Below, in pieces: positions 42,378 to 51,020 of a DNA stretch of 51,020 nucleotides; position 1 is the first letter of the stretch, and each line of letters begins with the position of its first letter. The translations under genes and the position numbers were made by a program. The notes under the pieces are model-generated. The model was not told the origin of the DNA, searched no databases, and saw only the letters and a program-made list of their open reading frames with translations. Source of the DNA: an uncultured Alteromonadaceae bacterium (lineage in GTDB: Bacteria; Pseudomonadota; Gammaproteobacteria; Enterobacterales; Alteromonadaceae); assembly GCA_938085045.1 (NCBI GenBank), contig CALKGI010000010.1:1-51020 (forward strand), written 5' to 3'.

Positions 42378-44585
42378 ATGAACACACTAGTAGACCAAGC
42401 AACGCTAGAGCAAGACGATGTCGAGCAAGCATTTTTTAGTGCGATGAAAAAGGATGATAAAAACCAACCAATTGTTTTGAATGCCGATAGTAGGATCATT
42501 AAGCTGGCTGCAACAGTGAAGAGTAAGGCAAGGGTTATCGAGTGTACAAATGACAACCCTGATATACAACTTGTTTTCAAATGTTTAGCAGCCGGATATT
42601 ATGACGTATATCACCACCCTGAAAACTATAGCAAATCCACTATAGTAACATTAGCAGCCATGTTACCTATTTATGTTATGTGGCTCAACACTCATACTCC
42701 TACTGCATCAAATCGTGTTCTAATTATCAAAGATTTTGAAACGTTTCGCGTTGATAGCGGCATAAAACCGCAGTCCACATTGGCGCAATACGCATTGCAA
42801 TGCCTCAAAGTGGGTAGATTGACACTCAAAGATTTGAATCAAATGGAACATATGTATCTCGATACCGTGATAAACAATACCAAACTCGTGCCCAAAGGGG
42901 TTAAAGAGCAAGCCACATTAACGAATTGGTTCGAGGAAGTGGTTTGGTTACGGCCACATTTGAGCAAAGAGTTATATGCCCGTATTGCTTCGCCAAAGCG
43001 ACTGATGAAATCATTCTCCGTGACTATTGCCACTATACTGCTCGGTATGCAGAAAGTATTGGATGGCATTGCTGCGAGCTGTATTTCACGTAATATAACG
43101 CTCGATGATATTACGCCCGACATCTCAGAGAAAGAACCTAAGTTGGTGGAGTACCATAAAAACGCACGCTATCTCAATACATTTTGTACAGTGAAAGCAA
43201 ATACATGTGAAAATGAACTTTCACGCTTCATGTTATTTGACTTGAGCGATAAAGAAAATATAAACGAAAATAAAAAGCGGCTTAACAATGGTAAGGGAAT
43301 TGTTTCTCATTGCAGGATGGTTGGAAAAAAGAGGGCATTAGTACGTACTGGTTATATCTTTGAAATTGAAACCATAGAGGGCATTGTGCGACACGTTACA
43401 GCCAAACAGGCCAACGGCAAGCACATACCGCTCTTTCCGTCATCTTACGTCGAACAGCTTTGTTTTTGGTGGCTTATGTGTTGGCTTTGTGTTCAACCCA
43501 GTGACGCGAAAAAGCTAACTTATAACGATTTCCGATTTTTGAAGGCTGGCAATCGAGTCATTGACATACAATGTGACTATTTCAAGACAAGGGCCAAGGA
43601 GTTTAAGGATACAGATCTTATATCGGCAGCAAGTATTGAAGGTCGTGCAATATTGGCTTTTTTACAAAGGCGAAAGGGCGAACAAGGTCCACTGCTCACA
43701 CACAAAAAAGTGGCTGTTGGCAGGTTGTCACTTTTTCCCAATACCCATATCGGTCGTATGTTCTGCATGATAGAAAAATCAAGTATAGAAACAGCAATAC
43801 GTAGCAACTTAGACGCAAATGCAGCAAGCCCAGTGTTTTATGAAGCTGTACTCGCCATTTTAAAAAATGGGGGGGAAGCATTTGGAATATGGAAAAACAA
43901 ACAATTAAAGTCAGGTGAGGACAAAACACTTGAACACTATCGAGCAACTGTCAAAAATGCCTTGCCAGTTGATTGGTTTGGAGGGGCATTAATCAAAAAC
44001 TCAGCTGTACATGCCAAGTCTGACCGTTATCGCGATGGGCACTTGGTTAATCTGAACTCTCACGCAAACGAAACCGAAAAGTTGTCTTACCTCACACCAG
44101 AAAACGAAGAATGGGTCAATAATCACGGTAGAATCACCTGTTTGGTGATGAATGATATTCGTGAAAATATCTATTCGCCCTCGTTTGAGTTGTTTATCCA
44201 AGACAAAGAAAACCGTATTAAAGATATGCAAATACGGACTGAAACTGTTACGAACACAAAAGGTAAAATCAACAGCATAGGTATTATGCAAAGAAAGAAT
44301 GATGACGAATTTGATGAGCATTTGCCGGACGCCTTGTTGGTCGTTGAAGCTACCACAACGGTTGTATTGTTCAATAACTATATCGCGCAAACTGAAGCAA
44401 AATATAAATTGCTGTTGGCTAATAACCCGTTGTTTCTAGAAAGAACGGTTTTACCGATGGCGGAATGGATGGATTGGGTATTACAGAAAAAATTCAGCGC
44501 CAAAATTCGTAAAGAGGGTAATGTCCAGTATGCGAAGTTACAACACAAGCTGCCACCGTTGTTTGAAAATGAAATAAGAGGGTAA
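42378..44585 (+). CDS. Degenerate tyrosine-recombinase-fold protein, second of three
   Basis: 735 aa, 5 bp after the first recombinase. The C-terminal half keeps the layout of the catalytic domain but not the residues: in FWWLMCWLCVQPSDAKKLTYND the place of the first catalytic Arg is Q373; K403 (DYFKTRAKE) could be the hairpin Lys; HxxR is not clear (VHAKSDRYR); H562 and Y571 (NSHANETEKLSYLT) match the last His and Tyr. So it probably binds DNA or builds the synapse without cutting. The N-terminal 350 aa are unfamiliar helical sequence. Confidence 0.65.
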   Translation: MNTLVDQATLEQDDVEQAFFSAMKKDDKNQPIVLNADSRIIKLAATVKSKARVIECTNDNPDIQLVFKCLAAGYYDVYHHPENYSKSTIVTLAAMLPIYVMWLNTHTPTASNRVLIIKDFETFRVDSGIKPQSTLAQYALQCLKVGRLTLKDLNQMEHMYLDTVINNTKLVPKGVKEQATLTNWFEEVVWLRPHLSKELYARIASPKRLMKSFSVTIATILLGMQKVLDGIAASCISRNITLDDITPDISEKEPKLVEYHKNARYLNTFCTVKANTCENELSRFMLFDLSDKENINENKKRLNNGKGIVSHCRMVGKKRALVRTGYIFEIETIEGIVRHVTAKQANGKHIPLFPSSYVEQLCFWWLMCWLCVQPSDAKKLTYNDFRFLKAGNRVIDIQCDYFKTRAKEFKDTDLISAASIEGRAILAFLQRRKGEQGPLLTHKKVAVGRLSLFPNTHIGRMFCMIEKSSIETAIRSNLDANAASPVFYEAVLAILKNGGEAFGIWKNKQLKSGEDKTLEHYRATVKNALPVDWFGGALIKNSAVHAKSDRYRDGHLVNLNSHANETEKLSYLTPENEEWVNNHGRITCLVMNDIRENIYSPSFELFIQDKENRIKDMQIRTETVTNTKGKINSIGIMQRKNDDEFDEHLPDALLVVEATTTVVLFNNYIAQTEAKYKLLLANNPLFLERTVLPMAEWMDWVLQKKFSAKIRKEGNVQYAKLQHKLPPLFENEIRG

Positions 44586-44590
44586 TACTC

Positions 44591-47380
44591 ATGGGAGCTA
44601 GTACAAAGCTGTCTTTCATACATAGTAAATTATTCACCGTTTATCAAGATAAGTTAGCCTCAAAGATTACAGAAAAAGGTACTTCCTTCGAGGCGGATAT
44701 ATGGGAACTGACTAACTACAACCGTGGAAAAAAGGCGGTTACCAGCTTAGATTTCAATTTGTTTGATGAACCACATGTTAAATTTGGCGACTATTTTTTG
44801 GCTACATTTGATAACCAAAGTGTCTATTTGACAACCGTTGAATTGGCTAAAGTGCTATTACTTGATCTGCACACATGGAATTCCAATAGCGGCGTGATAA
44901 GAATATACAAAGGGTTGGCACAGGTGTTTGCTTTTCTTAGCTGTAATGACATACGACGAGTTGATGCTGCTAATTTACCAGCCTTATTCAGTTGGATGCT
45001 GCTGACTGAAGTGAGTAGAGTAGGCACAAGACAAAGGTTAAGCGCCTTAAGTTACGGGTCTGTATTTGGTACTTTCGATGTTAACCGATTATGTATTACG
45101 TTGGTTAACATCGGTTTAAGCGATATGGTGATTGAACACACGACATACAAACAGCGAACAAAAGCGCTGGCTGCTGCTGTCAGCAACGTTACGAATATGA
45201 GCTTGGCTGATTATGTTGAGGGAGGTAGTTTTAACTTTCTGACACTTGATGTGGGGCGTTATTATGTTGAGCATGTAGCCACCCTGTTTGAAAACCAATA
45301 CTTGTGTGCAAGAGCCATTGTTATGACACAGAACGATGCACCAGTAGTGCTGCACCAATTCGGATTGAAATGGTGCAGCCTAGCGGCCACTATATCGAAC
45401 GCTATCTTATCAGGTACGGAAAGCGAAGAATTGGAAAGGGTTGATACGTACGCTCGAATAAGGGAGCAAAGTGGTATTGCGAAGCCAAACCGTTACTTGG
45501 GGAAAAGACTTGCGGCATTTCGGGCATCAATATTGAATTGCTTTGAGGCGAACTATAAAAATATTGCTGCTGAGTATTTATTGTATACTGAAGAGGGCCT
45601 AAAACGCTTGACAGTGGCTTTATCTCTAATGCAAAACCAGAATACCACAGAGTTCTTACGTGCCCTTTTGTTGGCCGAAACCAAGAATGTAAATGTTGAC
45701 GTAAACACATTATTGCAAAACTTATCACCAGCGCTTTACTATACGGATAAAACTAAAAAAGCGATCACGTATAAGCAGCTGCAAGCTGCAAAAACAAAAG
45801 TTTTAGCGGACTTACTTACAACCATGGATGTACCTGACTTGTCAAAACGTTTTTATAAAGCGCTCGGGGTGCACAGAAGAAATGTCAGAGCCTCACACTA
45901 CGAGTGCAATCTACTACTCAGTTATGTTGAAGCTGCTGGTGTTACCCAGTTTGTTGCTTTAACTGGTTGGCGAAGTTCTGAATTTGGTTTTCCGTGGCAA
46001 GCTATTGACGTGAAAGTCAATAGAGATACGTTGGACGCGGCATTTAGACCGCTACGTTTTCATGTCAATTGGGTTGTGCCGAAAACTCATGGTAGTACCA
46101 AAATTGAACGGGAAATCAGCCAATTCGCTTATATTCTTGCGATGCAACTGCATGATTGGCTGGGGCAAGACAGTACCTTGCCTTGCCTTTATTTTTACAA
46201 TGGGAAAAAAGACAGCAAGCACAAAAATACTTCACATAACAGAATCAAATTTCGCGTTGAGCAGTTGTGGCAGAATTTTGTGCAAAATTACGCCCCTTTT
46301 GTGGAGTTGCGACAACTTGATACATTAACGGCTGGTAACGCCACTCTAAAAGAGCAAGTGCCCGAACTCAAACGGTTAAACGAAAAGTACCGACCGAGTG
46401 CAGCGATCACACAGCTACGGCATGTGATGGAAAAAGTGGAAAATGAATTACCTCGTATACTGGCCCGTGGTATTGCAAACACACGAGAAGAAAATGCCAT
46501 GAATAAAGATAGTGTCTACGCTTATCTCAAAGGCAGCCTGCCAGATGAACGCAAAGTGGTGTGGGATGAATATCTCGGGGAAGATATAAAAGATTATCTG
46601 CATGGACTAAATGCAAAGACCGCCAAAGACTTGCCAATAGACATTGTTAAGTTGGTGGGGAGTGCGCTGGTAAATGATTGTGCTTATCCAACCCCTCATG
46701 CGTTTCGACATATGTGGGCTGAGGCTGTTTTTCGACGATATAGTGGTGATGTTGGCTGGTTTATTCGCAGTAACTTTAAGCATTTGAGCGAAGCGTATTT
46801 TATGCGCTATCTGCGCGACAAAGATATGCGTAACATCACAGACACTGCAAAGCGGCAAGTGATCAATTCGATTGTAAAGCATCATCTATTGTCGCAACAA
46901 CAAGAAAACCGCGAATATGCCGGGCGAATGGATGCTTATCTCACCAAAGTCGGCAGGCTGACAACGGTAACATCCTTAGATGAATTGGGTGAGCAAGTCG
47001 AACAATTTACCAACCTCGAAATTACCGATATAAAGTCAAACTCCTGGGGCTATTGCATCCTCAAATCGCGCAACCAACACCGGGCAAAGTGCTCAGTCGA
47101 TGGCATCCCACAACGGCATAACGCTTCACCGTCATTTTGCATAGGCTGCACCAACAACCTAATTGAGAAAAGTCATGTAACCGGCATTATGCTCGGCATT
47201 GAAAATCATGTGCAAACGCTGCAAATCCAAGAATTGCCAGACATATTCAAACAAGAAGCCAAAAGCACGGTTTCCAACGCTTTAAAAGAGTTAAAAACAC
47301 TCGACAGAAACACCAAAACACAACAAAACCAGAAGTATATTAACCACTTACAAAGTGCATTAGCGAGCGTAGAGCAATGA
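44591..47380 (+). CDS. Large tyrosine-recombinase-fold protein with zinc-ribbon tail, third of three
   Basis: 929 aa. Catalytic residues appear complete: R461 (LTGWRSSEFGF), candidate K498 (WVVPKTHGS), H703-x-x-R706 (PHAFRHMWAEA), H731 (NFKHLSEAY) and Tyr 737 or 740 (AYFMRYLRD). A roughly 200-aa insert with coiled coil separates K and HxxR. After the core, C822, C834, C850 and C853 could bind zinc (CSVDG...FCIGCTNN). Size and form resemble the large integrase of trio systems (GmtZ/VPA1269-like); assignment needs profile search. AGAGGG precedes the ATG. Confidence 0.7.
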   Translation: MGASTKLSFIHSKLFTVYQDKLASKITEKGTSFEADIWELTNYNRGKKAVTSLDFNLFDEPHVKFGDYFLATFDNQSVYLTTVELAKVLLLDLHTWNSNSGVIRIYKGLAQVFAFLSCNDIRRVDAANLPALFSWMLLTEVSRVGTRQRLSALSYGSVFGTFDVNRLCITLVNIGLSDMVIEHTTYKQRTKALAAAVSNVTNMSLADYVEGGSFNFLTLDVGRYYVEHVATLFENQYLCARAIVMTQNDAPVVLHQFGLKWCSLAATISNAILSGTESEELERVDTYARIREQSGIAKPNRYLGKRLAAFRASILNCFEANYKNIAAEYLLYTEEGLKRLTVALSLMQNQNTTEFLRALLLAETKNVNVDVNTLLQNLSPALYYTDKTKKAITYKQLQAAKTKVLADLLTTMDVPDLSKRFYKALGVHRRNVRASHYECNLLLSYVEAAGVTQFVALTGWRSSEFGFPWQAIDVKVNRDTLDAAFRPLRFHVNWVVPKTHGSTKIEREISQFAYILAMQLHDWLGQDSTLPCLYFYNGKKDSKHKNTSHNRIKFRVEQLWQNFVQNYAPFVELRQLDTLTAGNATLKEQVPELKRLNEKYRPSAAITQLRHVMEKVENELPRILARGIANTREENAMNKDSVYAYLKGSLPDERKVVWDEYLGEDIKDYLHGLNAKTAKDLPIDIVKLVGSALVNDCAYPTPHAFRHMWAEAVFRRYSGDVGWFIRSNFKHLSEAYFMRYLRDKDMRNITDTAKRQVINSIVKHHLLSQQQENREYAGRMDAYLTKVGRLTTVTSLDELGEQVEQFTNLEITDIKSNSWGYCILKSRNQHRAKCSVDGIPQRHNASPSFCIGCTNNLIEKSHVTGIMLGIENHVQTLQIQELPDIFKQEAKSTVSNALKELKTLDRNTKTQQNQKYINHLQSALASVEQ

Positions 47381-47871
47381 GTGATATTTTTGACCTGTTA
47401 AACGATGAGAGCGAGGATGCTCAATCTGATGCGTTGCCTGCCTGGGTCAGCAGTAAGAACGCAACACTCAAGGCATACGAAGCGATTAATGAAATCAAAC
47501 TAATTAAGTATGGTTACATCAAAGAAAATGGGCTTAAAACGGCATACCGTACCAGCAAAGTATTTCTGGTCGGTAAAAGTGAAGTCGCCGAAAAGGTTGG
47601 CATAACCCGGCAAGCCCTTTTCAGCGCATCGGCCTATTCAAAGGCCCTTTCAGAATATCTTGAAACAGTGAACAGCGACCTCAAAGAAAAGAAAGAGGCC
47701 CGGCTAAAAAGAAAAGGTATGAGGGCAAAGCAAAAATCCGAATTGCTGGATGTGGTAAAGGAAAAAAGCGAACAAGTTGACTATTACAAGCAACGGGAGG
47801 TCAAAGAAGTATTGCAACAAGTGTTGGACCAGATGTCATTGGCCACCAAGAAAACACTTGGATTGAGGTAG
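47377..47871 (+). CDS. Small HTH/coiled-coil protein of the recombinase operon
   Basis: 164 aa, overlapping the stop of the large recombinase by 4 bp (ATGA). An HTH-like stretch (SEVAEKVGITRQALFSAS, about 70-87) is followed by a long charged coiled coil (ETVNSDLKEKKEARLKRKGM and on to the end). Possibly a DNA-binding accessory or directionality factor, comparable to GmtX of the gamma-mobile-trio by size and position. Function not shown. Confidence 0.6.
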   Translation: MSDIFDLLNDESEDAQSDALPAWVSSKNATLKAYEAINEIKLIKYGYIKENGLKTAYRTSKVFLVGKSEVAEKVGITRQALFSASAYSKALSEYLETVNSDLKEKKEARLKRKGMRAKQKSELLDVVKEKSEQVDYYKQREVKEVLQQVLDQMSLATKKTLGLR

Positions 47872-47878
47872 GTAACGC

Positions 47879-48316
47879 ATGGCCAAAGAAAGTAATCAGG
47901 AAAAAAGCAAACGCTATGTGACTGAATTCCAAAATTGGGTTGATTCACACAAGGTTGATGGCCAGTTTGATCGCGACTTTTGGACGCAAATCCTCAATGG
48001 CTCAAAAGTTAAACGCAGCGAAATCATGGCGGTATTGGGTTGTGCCAAATCAACCGTTACCACCAATGCATTGCTGGTGTTTGTCATTGAAGACCTTGAA
48101 AGAGAATTACAAGAGGCCGGGATTGCACCGATGCCAGGTGAACAAATCAATAAAGAGCCAACCTATAACCAAAACAAATCAAGGGCCGCAGCTGACACAC
48201 GCTTGATAGCGCAGTTGCAAAAGGAAGTGATCGACCTTAAAACAAAATTGAAAAAATTCGAGCGGCTGTCAGAGGTCATGGAAGTGGTTGAAGAGTTGTA
48301 TGAGGATGACTTGTAA
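47879..48316 (+). CDS. Second small HTH/coiled-coil protein of the operon
   Basis: 145 aa, 7 bp after the previous gene and sharing one base with the helicase start (TAATG). Central HTH-like segment (RSEIMAVLGCAKSTVTTNALL, about 46-66) and a C-terminal coiled coil (RLIAQLQKEVIDLKTKLKKFERL). The same design as the preceding protein but little direct identity by eye. It may be a VPA1267-type protein of trio islands; unproven. Confidence 0.6.
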   Translation: MAKESNQEKSKRYVTEFQNWVDSHKVDGQFDRDFWTQILNGSKVKRSEIMAVLGCAKSTVTTNALLVFVIEDLERELQEAGIAPMPGEQINKEPTYNQNKSRAAADTRLIAQLQKEVIDLKTKLKKFERLSEVMEVVEELYEDDL

Positions 48317-50490
48317 TGGCCGTTAAAACGTCGCTGCGACTAACCTCTATTTACAACGATGACCCAAAGTTCTTTGCCGTAGGCGGTGTGCCATTACAGA
48401 GAGATTCTGAAAAAGTATTCAGCGCTAAAAGTCTGATTTTTGTCAGAGGTTCAACAGACCTGCTAGAAGCGCCCGTTCGCATTGGACAGCACCTGACTGT
48501 TACTGGCGAATTTGTTCATGAACAAACCCAGATTAACGGCGCATTTATCACCAAGATTGTTTTCGACCAGCCATTAGTTGTACAGCTGAATTTGCCAGCA
48601 ACAGGCGAGACATTTATAAAATTCATCGCCGAAGAACCTGACTTTAAAGGCATAGGTAATGCTAAGGCTAGAGAGTTGTGGCGGGTGTTTGGCACCGGCA
48701 TTTTCAGCATGTTAAACAATGGCACAACAGAGCGTTTAGACGAGGTTTTGAGCGAACAATCAATCACTGCGCTCGTTGCCGGTTACAAGAAATACGCGAA
48801 CCTGCGGTTTGCCCGGTGGTTTGTTGAACGTAACATCAAACATTCAGTCAGTCGCAAAGTGATTAAATACCATGGTAGAAATACGGTTGATGCCATCATA
48901 GAGAATCCATATGAGCTGGTTAACTTTGGCTTGTCACTCGCCGCAACGGACAAACTGGCCCAAGACGAATTCTCGATAAAACCGGACGATGCGCGGCGAC
49001 TGGTTGCAGTTGTTGCCAGTGTAATTAAAAAGTTCACAGCAAGGCATGGTCATACATTGATGCACCATGGCGATGTAAAAAAGCGAGTATTAAAAATATT
49101 CAATAATGACGAGATGTTGTGTAAAAAAGCATTGCAAGTCTCACATAAATCAAAAGTCTTTGTTTTGAATAGGCACAATGGTTGTTATCATCATACCCCA
49201 TCGTTAATCATGGAAAAGGTTGTGGCCAAACGTTTTCTCCGTCTAAAAGACTGTGCCAGTTTAGTCACTGCTGTTGAGCAAACCGTTGCCAGCAAACAGA
49301 TCAATAACAACCCATTTAAGCTAGAAGAAAAGCAGATAGAAGCTGTTTATAGTGCCATTGAGAACCACGTATCAGTGCTGAGTGGTGCAGCAGGTACTGG
49401 TAAAACGGTCACCTTGAAAAGCATATTGAATACCTACCACCATTTGGGTTATGACATTTTTCCTATGGCCTTGTCCGGTCGTGCTGCAATGCGGTTATTC
49501 GAAGGCACCGACTATCAATCAACGACCATTGCGAGGTTCTTGCTATCGACACCTATTGATGACGAAAGCAAAACGGTCATTGTCATCGATGAAGCCTCTA
49601 TGGTCGATATTTCGACGATGTATCGGATCATTACGCATGTTCACCCAAGTGTGCGCTTTTTGCTGGTAGGCGACCATAACCAGTTACCACCAGTGGGCAG
49701 TGGCTTGGTATTGGCTGATATGCTCAAATCTGGCGTAATTGCCGTAGTTGAGCTGACGGTACCAAGACGATTTCATGATAATACTGGCATATACACATAT
49801 TCCAACCTCATCAAAAATGGTGTCATACCACCAAATCTGAATTTTGGTAATATACATTTTCATGAAACAGCTGAGGGTGATATCAATGGCTATTGTTCAC
49901 GGTTGCTTGCTGCCGATACCTCACATTCACGTATAATTGCTGCTACCAATGCAACGGTCGCCAGCATTAATGACCTAGCACAAAATATGGTGAATGCAGA
50001 TGCCGAAAAAATGTTCATCAATCAGCAACAATATGCAGTGGCTGAAAAAACCGACTTCAGACTTAACGATAAGATTATTTTTACAAAAAATGATACAGAG
50101 GCAGGTGTACAGAACGGCACACTTGGCACGTTAACGTCAATTGATGGTTGGGGAATCGTGAGATTGGAGGATGAAAGCAAAGAAATTACCCTTGACCAAA
50201 AGTTGTTTGACACTTTGCGCCGCGCCTATTGTATGACGGTGCATAAAACGCAAGGTTCACAATTCAAGCGAGTGATCATTGCATTGACCCAATCTAACCT
50301 GATTGACCAAAGTTGGCTCTACACCGCTGTTACAAGGGCTGAGGTTGCTGTTGAGTTGGTCGGTTCAAGTGCTCTTTTCAAACGAGCCATTCAGCGGCAA
50401 AGTGCGAGTTATGTCCGACAGACTTATTTACATCAGCTGCTAATAGCTGAAAACGAAGACGGTAAAGCTGGAGCATACCATGCTGGTTGA
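48316..50490 (+). CDS. RecD2/TraA-like superfamily 1 helicase
   Basis: 724 aa. N-terminal OB-like domain (about 10-90) and helix-hairpin-helix region (FKGIGNAKARELWRVFG), then two RecA domains: Walker A SGAAGTGKTVT (about 355), Walker B VIDEASMVD (424), motif III LLVGDHNQLPPVGSG (451), SH3-like/UvrD_C_2 motif YCMTVHKTQGSQFKR (640) and motif VI LYTAVTRAE (671). RecD2-type 5'-3' helicases also occur as free proteins; co-transcription with three recombinases suggests it processes the excised or transferred island DNA. Relaxase residues are absent. Confidence 0.85.
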   Translation: MAVKTSLRLTSIYNDDPKFFAVGGVPLQRDSEKVFSAKSLIFVRGSTDLLEAPVRIGQHLTVTGEFVHEQTQINGAFITKIVFDQPLVVQLNLPATGETFIKFIAEEPDFKGIGNAKARELWRVFGTGIFSMLNNGTTERLDEVLSEQSITALVAGYKKYANLRFARWFVERNIKHSVSRKVIKYHGRNTVDAIIENPYELVNFGLSLAATDKLAQDEFSIKPDDARRLVAVVASVIKKFTARHGHTLMHHGDVKKRVLKIFNNDEMLCKKALQVSHKSKVFVLNRHNGCYHHTPSLIMEKVVAKRFLRLKDCASLVTAVEQTVASKQINNNPFKLEEKQIEAVYSAIENHVSVLSGAAGTGKTVTLKSILNTYHHLGYDIFPMALSGRAAMRLFEGTDYQSTTIARFLLSTPIDDESKTVIVIDEASMVDISTMYRIITHVHPSVRFLLVGDHNQLPPVGSGLVLADMLKSGVIAVVELTVPRRFHDNTGIYTYSNLIKNGVIPPNLNFGNIHFHETAEGDINGYCSRLLAADTSHSRIIAATNATVASINDLAQNMVNADAEKMFINQQQYAVAEKTDFRLNDKIIFTKNDTEAGVQNGTLGTLTSIDGWGIVRLEDESKEITLDQKLFDTLRRAYCMTVHKTQGSQFKRVIIALTQSNLIDQSWLYTAVTRAEVAVELVGSSALFKRAIQRQSASYVRQTYLHQLLIAENEDGKAGAYHAG

Positions 50491-50513
50491 GTTCGTTTTA
50501 CTACGCTTTAGGT

Positions 50514-50635
50514 GTTGTAGGTAACGATAAAAATAGAGCTGCCACAATTAAAGAGGGTTGTGCGAAGCACGTTCGGCTTTAATTGTGGTGGCCAACAACC
50601 GCAGGGCGTTAGTGCCTTCAACTCTTTTTTTCTTT
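50514..50635 (+). terminator. Extended inverted repeat with T-run after the recombinase operon
   Basis: Outer arms GTTGTAGG.TAACG (50514-50526) and CGTTA..GCCTTCAAC (50607-50622), inner perfect 12-bp arms CCACAATTAAAG/CTTTAATTGTGG (50542-50553, 50577-50588) and an inner GTGC/GCAC make a long imperfect palindrome, followed by TCTTTTTTTCTTT. It could be a large terminator. The TAACG...GGGCGTTAG ends also resemble an integron attC, although the R' box GTTRRRY is not matched. The rest of 50491-50778 shows no credible gene. Confidence 0.5.
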
Positions 50636-50778
50636 AGTCCGAGAGCATTGGTCACTTAATAACGGTATGATTGCAAGTTCTGCAATGCAAATGGTGTATT
50701 TATAAGGTTGACGGTAAGTTTTTACTCTCCTTACAGTCAATTTATCTTCAAGCTCAGAGCATTTTATTTTTCTTCATC

Positions 50779-50967
50779 TTAAGAGCCTTTTTTAATAATC
50801 ACCGTGTATTTCGTCTCGCTTTCAAAACAGCTATTTTCAGGATCAAAGCTATTCTCCTCAGAGACCTTTATTGAGTGCTTGAGTAAAATATCATCTAAGT
50901 TAGGAATAATTGTATTAAGATTCAATTTTCCCTTGAACGTTTCTTGGTTTTTCAGAAATACAGTCAT
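50779..50967 (-). CDS. Hypothetical protein, 62 aa
   Basis: A short reading frame on the opposite strand to the recombinase operon, with AGGG about 7 nt before the ATG. It encodes mixed acidic and basic residues with no membrane helix or known motif (LNLNTIIPNLDDILLKHSIK). It could be cargo of the island or the end of a larger system whose start lies past the window. The support is weak. Confidence 0.35.
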   Translation of the reverse strand: MTVFLKNQETFKGKLNLNTIIPNLDDILLKHSIKVSEENSFDPENSCFESETKYTVIIKKGS

Positions 50968-51020
50968 TGTAGCCCTGCCATAGGAATAACAACGTTTACT
51001 TCTTTATCGCTGTTAATCAA

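Noticed and set aside
50671..50874. 67-aa frame after the helicase
   Set aside because: Hydrophobic AT-rich translation without ribosome site; overlaps the better-supported minus-strand frame.
1..51020. tRNA or rRNA genes
   Set aside because: No cloverleaf or CCA-ended segment and no rRNA-like sequence was recognised by eye.

Overview
The window looks like chromosomal DNA from a marine gammaproteobacterium of moderate-to-low GC. The protein families fit Alteromonadales- or Kangiella-like bacteria, but I cannot fix the order from this sequence. It holds a respiratory nitrate-sensing and transport region, a tryptophan (kynurenine) degradation operon, an arginine biosynthesis operon of the Xanthomonas acetylcitrulline type, and the start of a multi-recombinase mobile island.

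1-13.3 kb, nitrate region. NarX (sensor) and NarL (regulator) face each other on opposite strands, separated by an Rpn-type nuclease gene that a 260-bp MITE has split. Three different NarK-family transporters follow (4.3, 8.3 and 10.0 kb), with a PP2C-kinase fusion behind the third. Several NarL-type 7-2-7 inverted heptamers and FNR/Anr boxes sit in front of these genes, one set spaced as a class II FNR promoter upstream of narK. TrhP/YegQ, a YfhL-like ferredoxin and an acyl-CoA thioesterase lie among them. No nitrate reductase is in the window.

13.4-18.2 kb, poorly characterised genes: a secreted beta-rich protein, an unknown 433-aa protein, a small lipoprotein, a Mor-like DNA-binding protein, and an AAA ATPase with a perfect 45-bp palindrome upstream and a 14-bp x 9 tandem array of the same motif downstream.

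18.2-23.8 kb, minus-strand operon for kynurenine catabolism (RidA/2-aminomuconate deaminase, 3-hydroxyanthranilate dioxygenase, ACMSD, cyclase-type formamidase, kynureninase, kynurenine monooxygenase). Tryptophan dioxygenase and the lower-pathway dehydrogenase are not here.

24.2-32.2 kb, mixed housekeeping genes: RimK-like ATP-grasp ligase, a GntR/YtrA regulator divergent from a small membrane protein with operator repeats between, an HDOD protein, glycerol kinase, an agmatinase-family enzyme, an alpha/beta hydrolase and a large lipoprotein.

32.3-39.9 kb, minus-strand arginine operon argF'-argG-argE'-argB/A-argC-argH. The carbamoyltransferase has the motifs of N-acetylornithine transcarbamylase, so citrulline is probably made through N-acetylcitrulline. 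Upstream I read a complete candidate ribosome-mediated arginine attenuator: a leader peptide with four consecutive Arg codons, an antiterminator and a Rho-independent terminator. A 103-bp, 2.4-copy structured tandem repeat lies between it and argF'.

41.1-50.5 kb, one tightly packed plus-strand operon of three tyrosine-recombinase-fold proteins (412, 735 and 929 aa; the middle one degenerate), two small HTH/coiled-coil proteins and a RecD2/TraA-like helicase. This is probably the mobility module of a genomic island resembling the gamma-mobile-trio class; the right end is outside the window. Its left edge abuts a small membrane-protein gene that seems to have lost its start.
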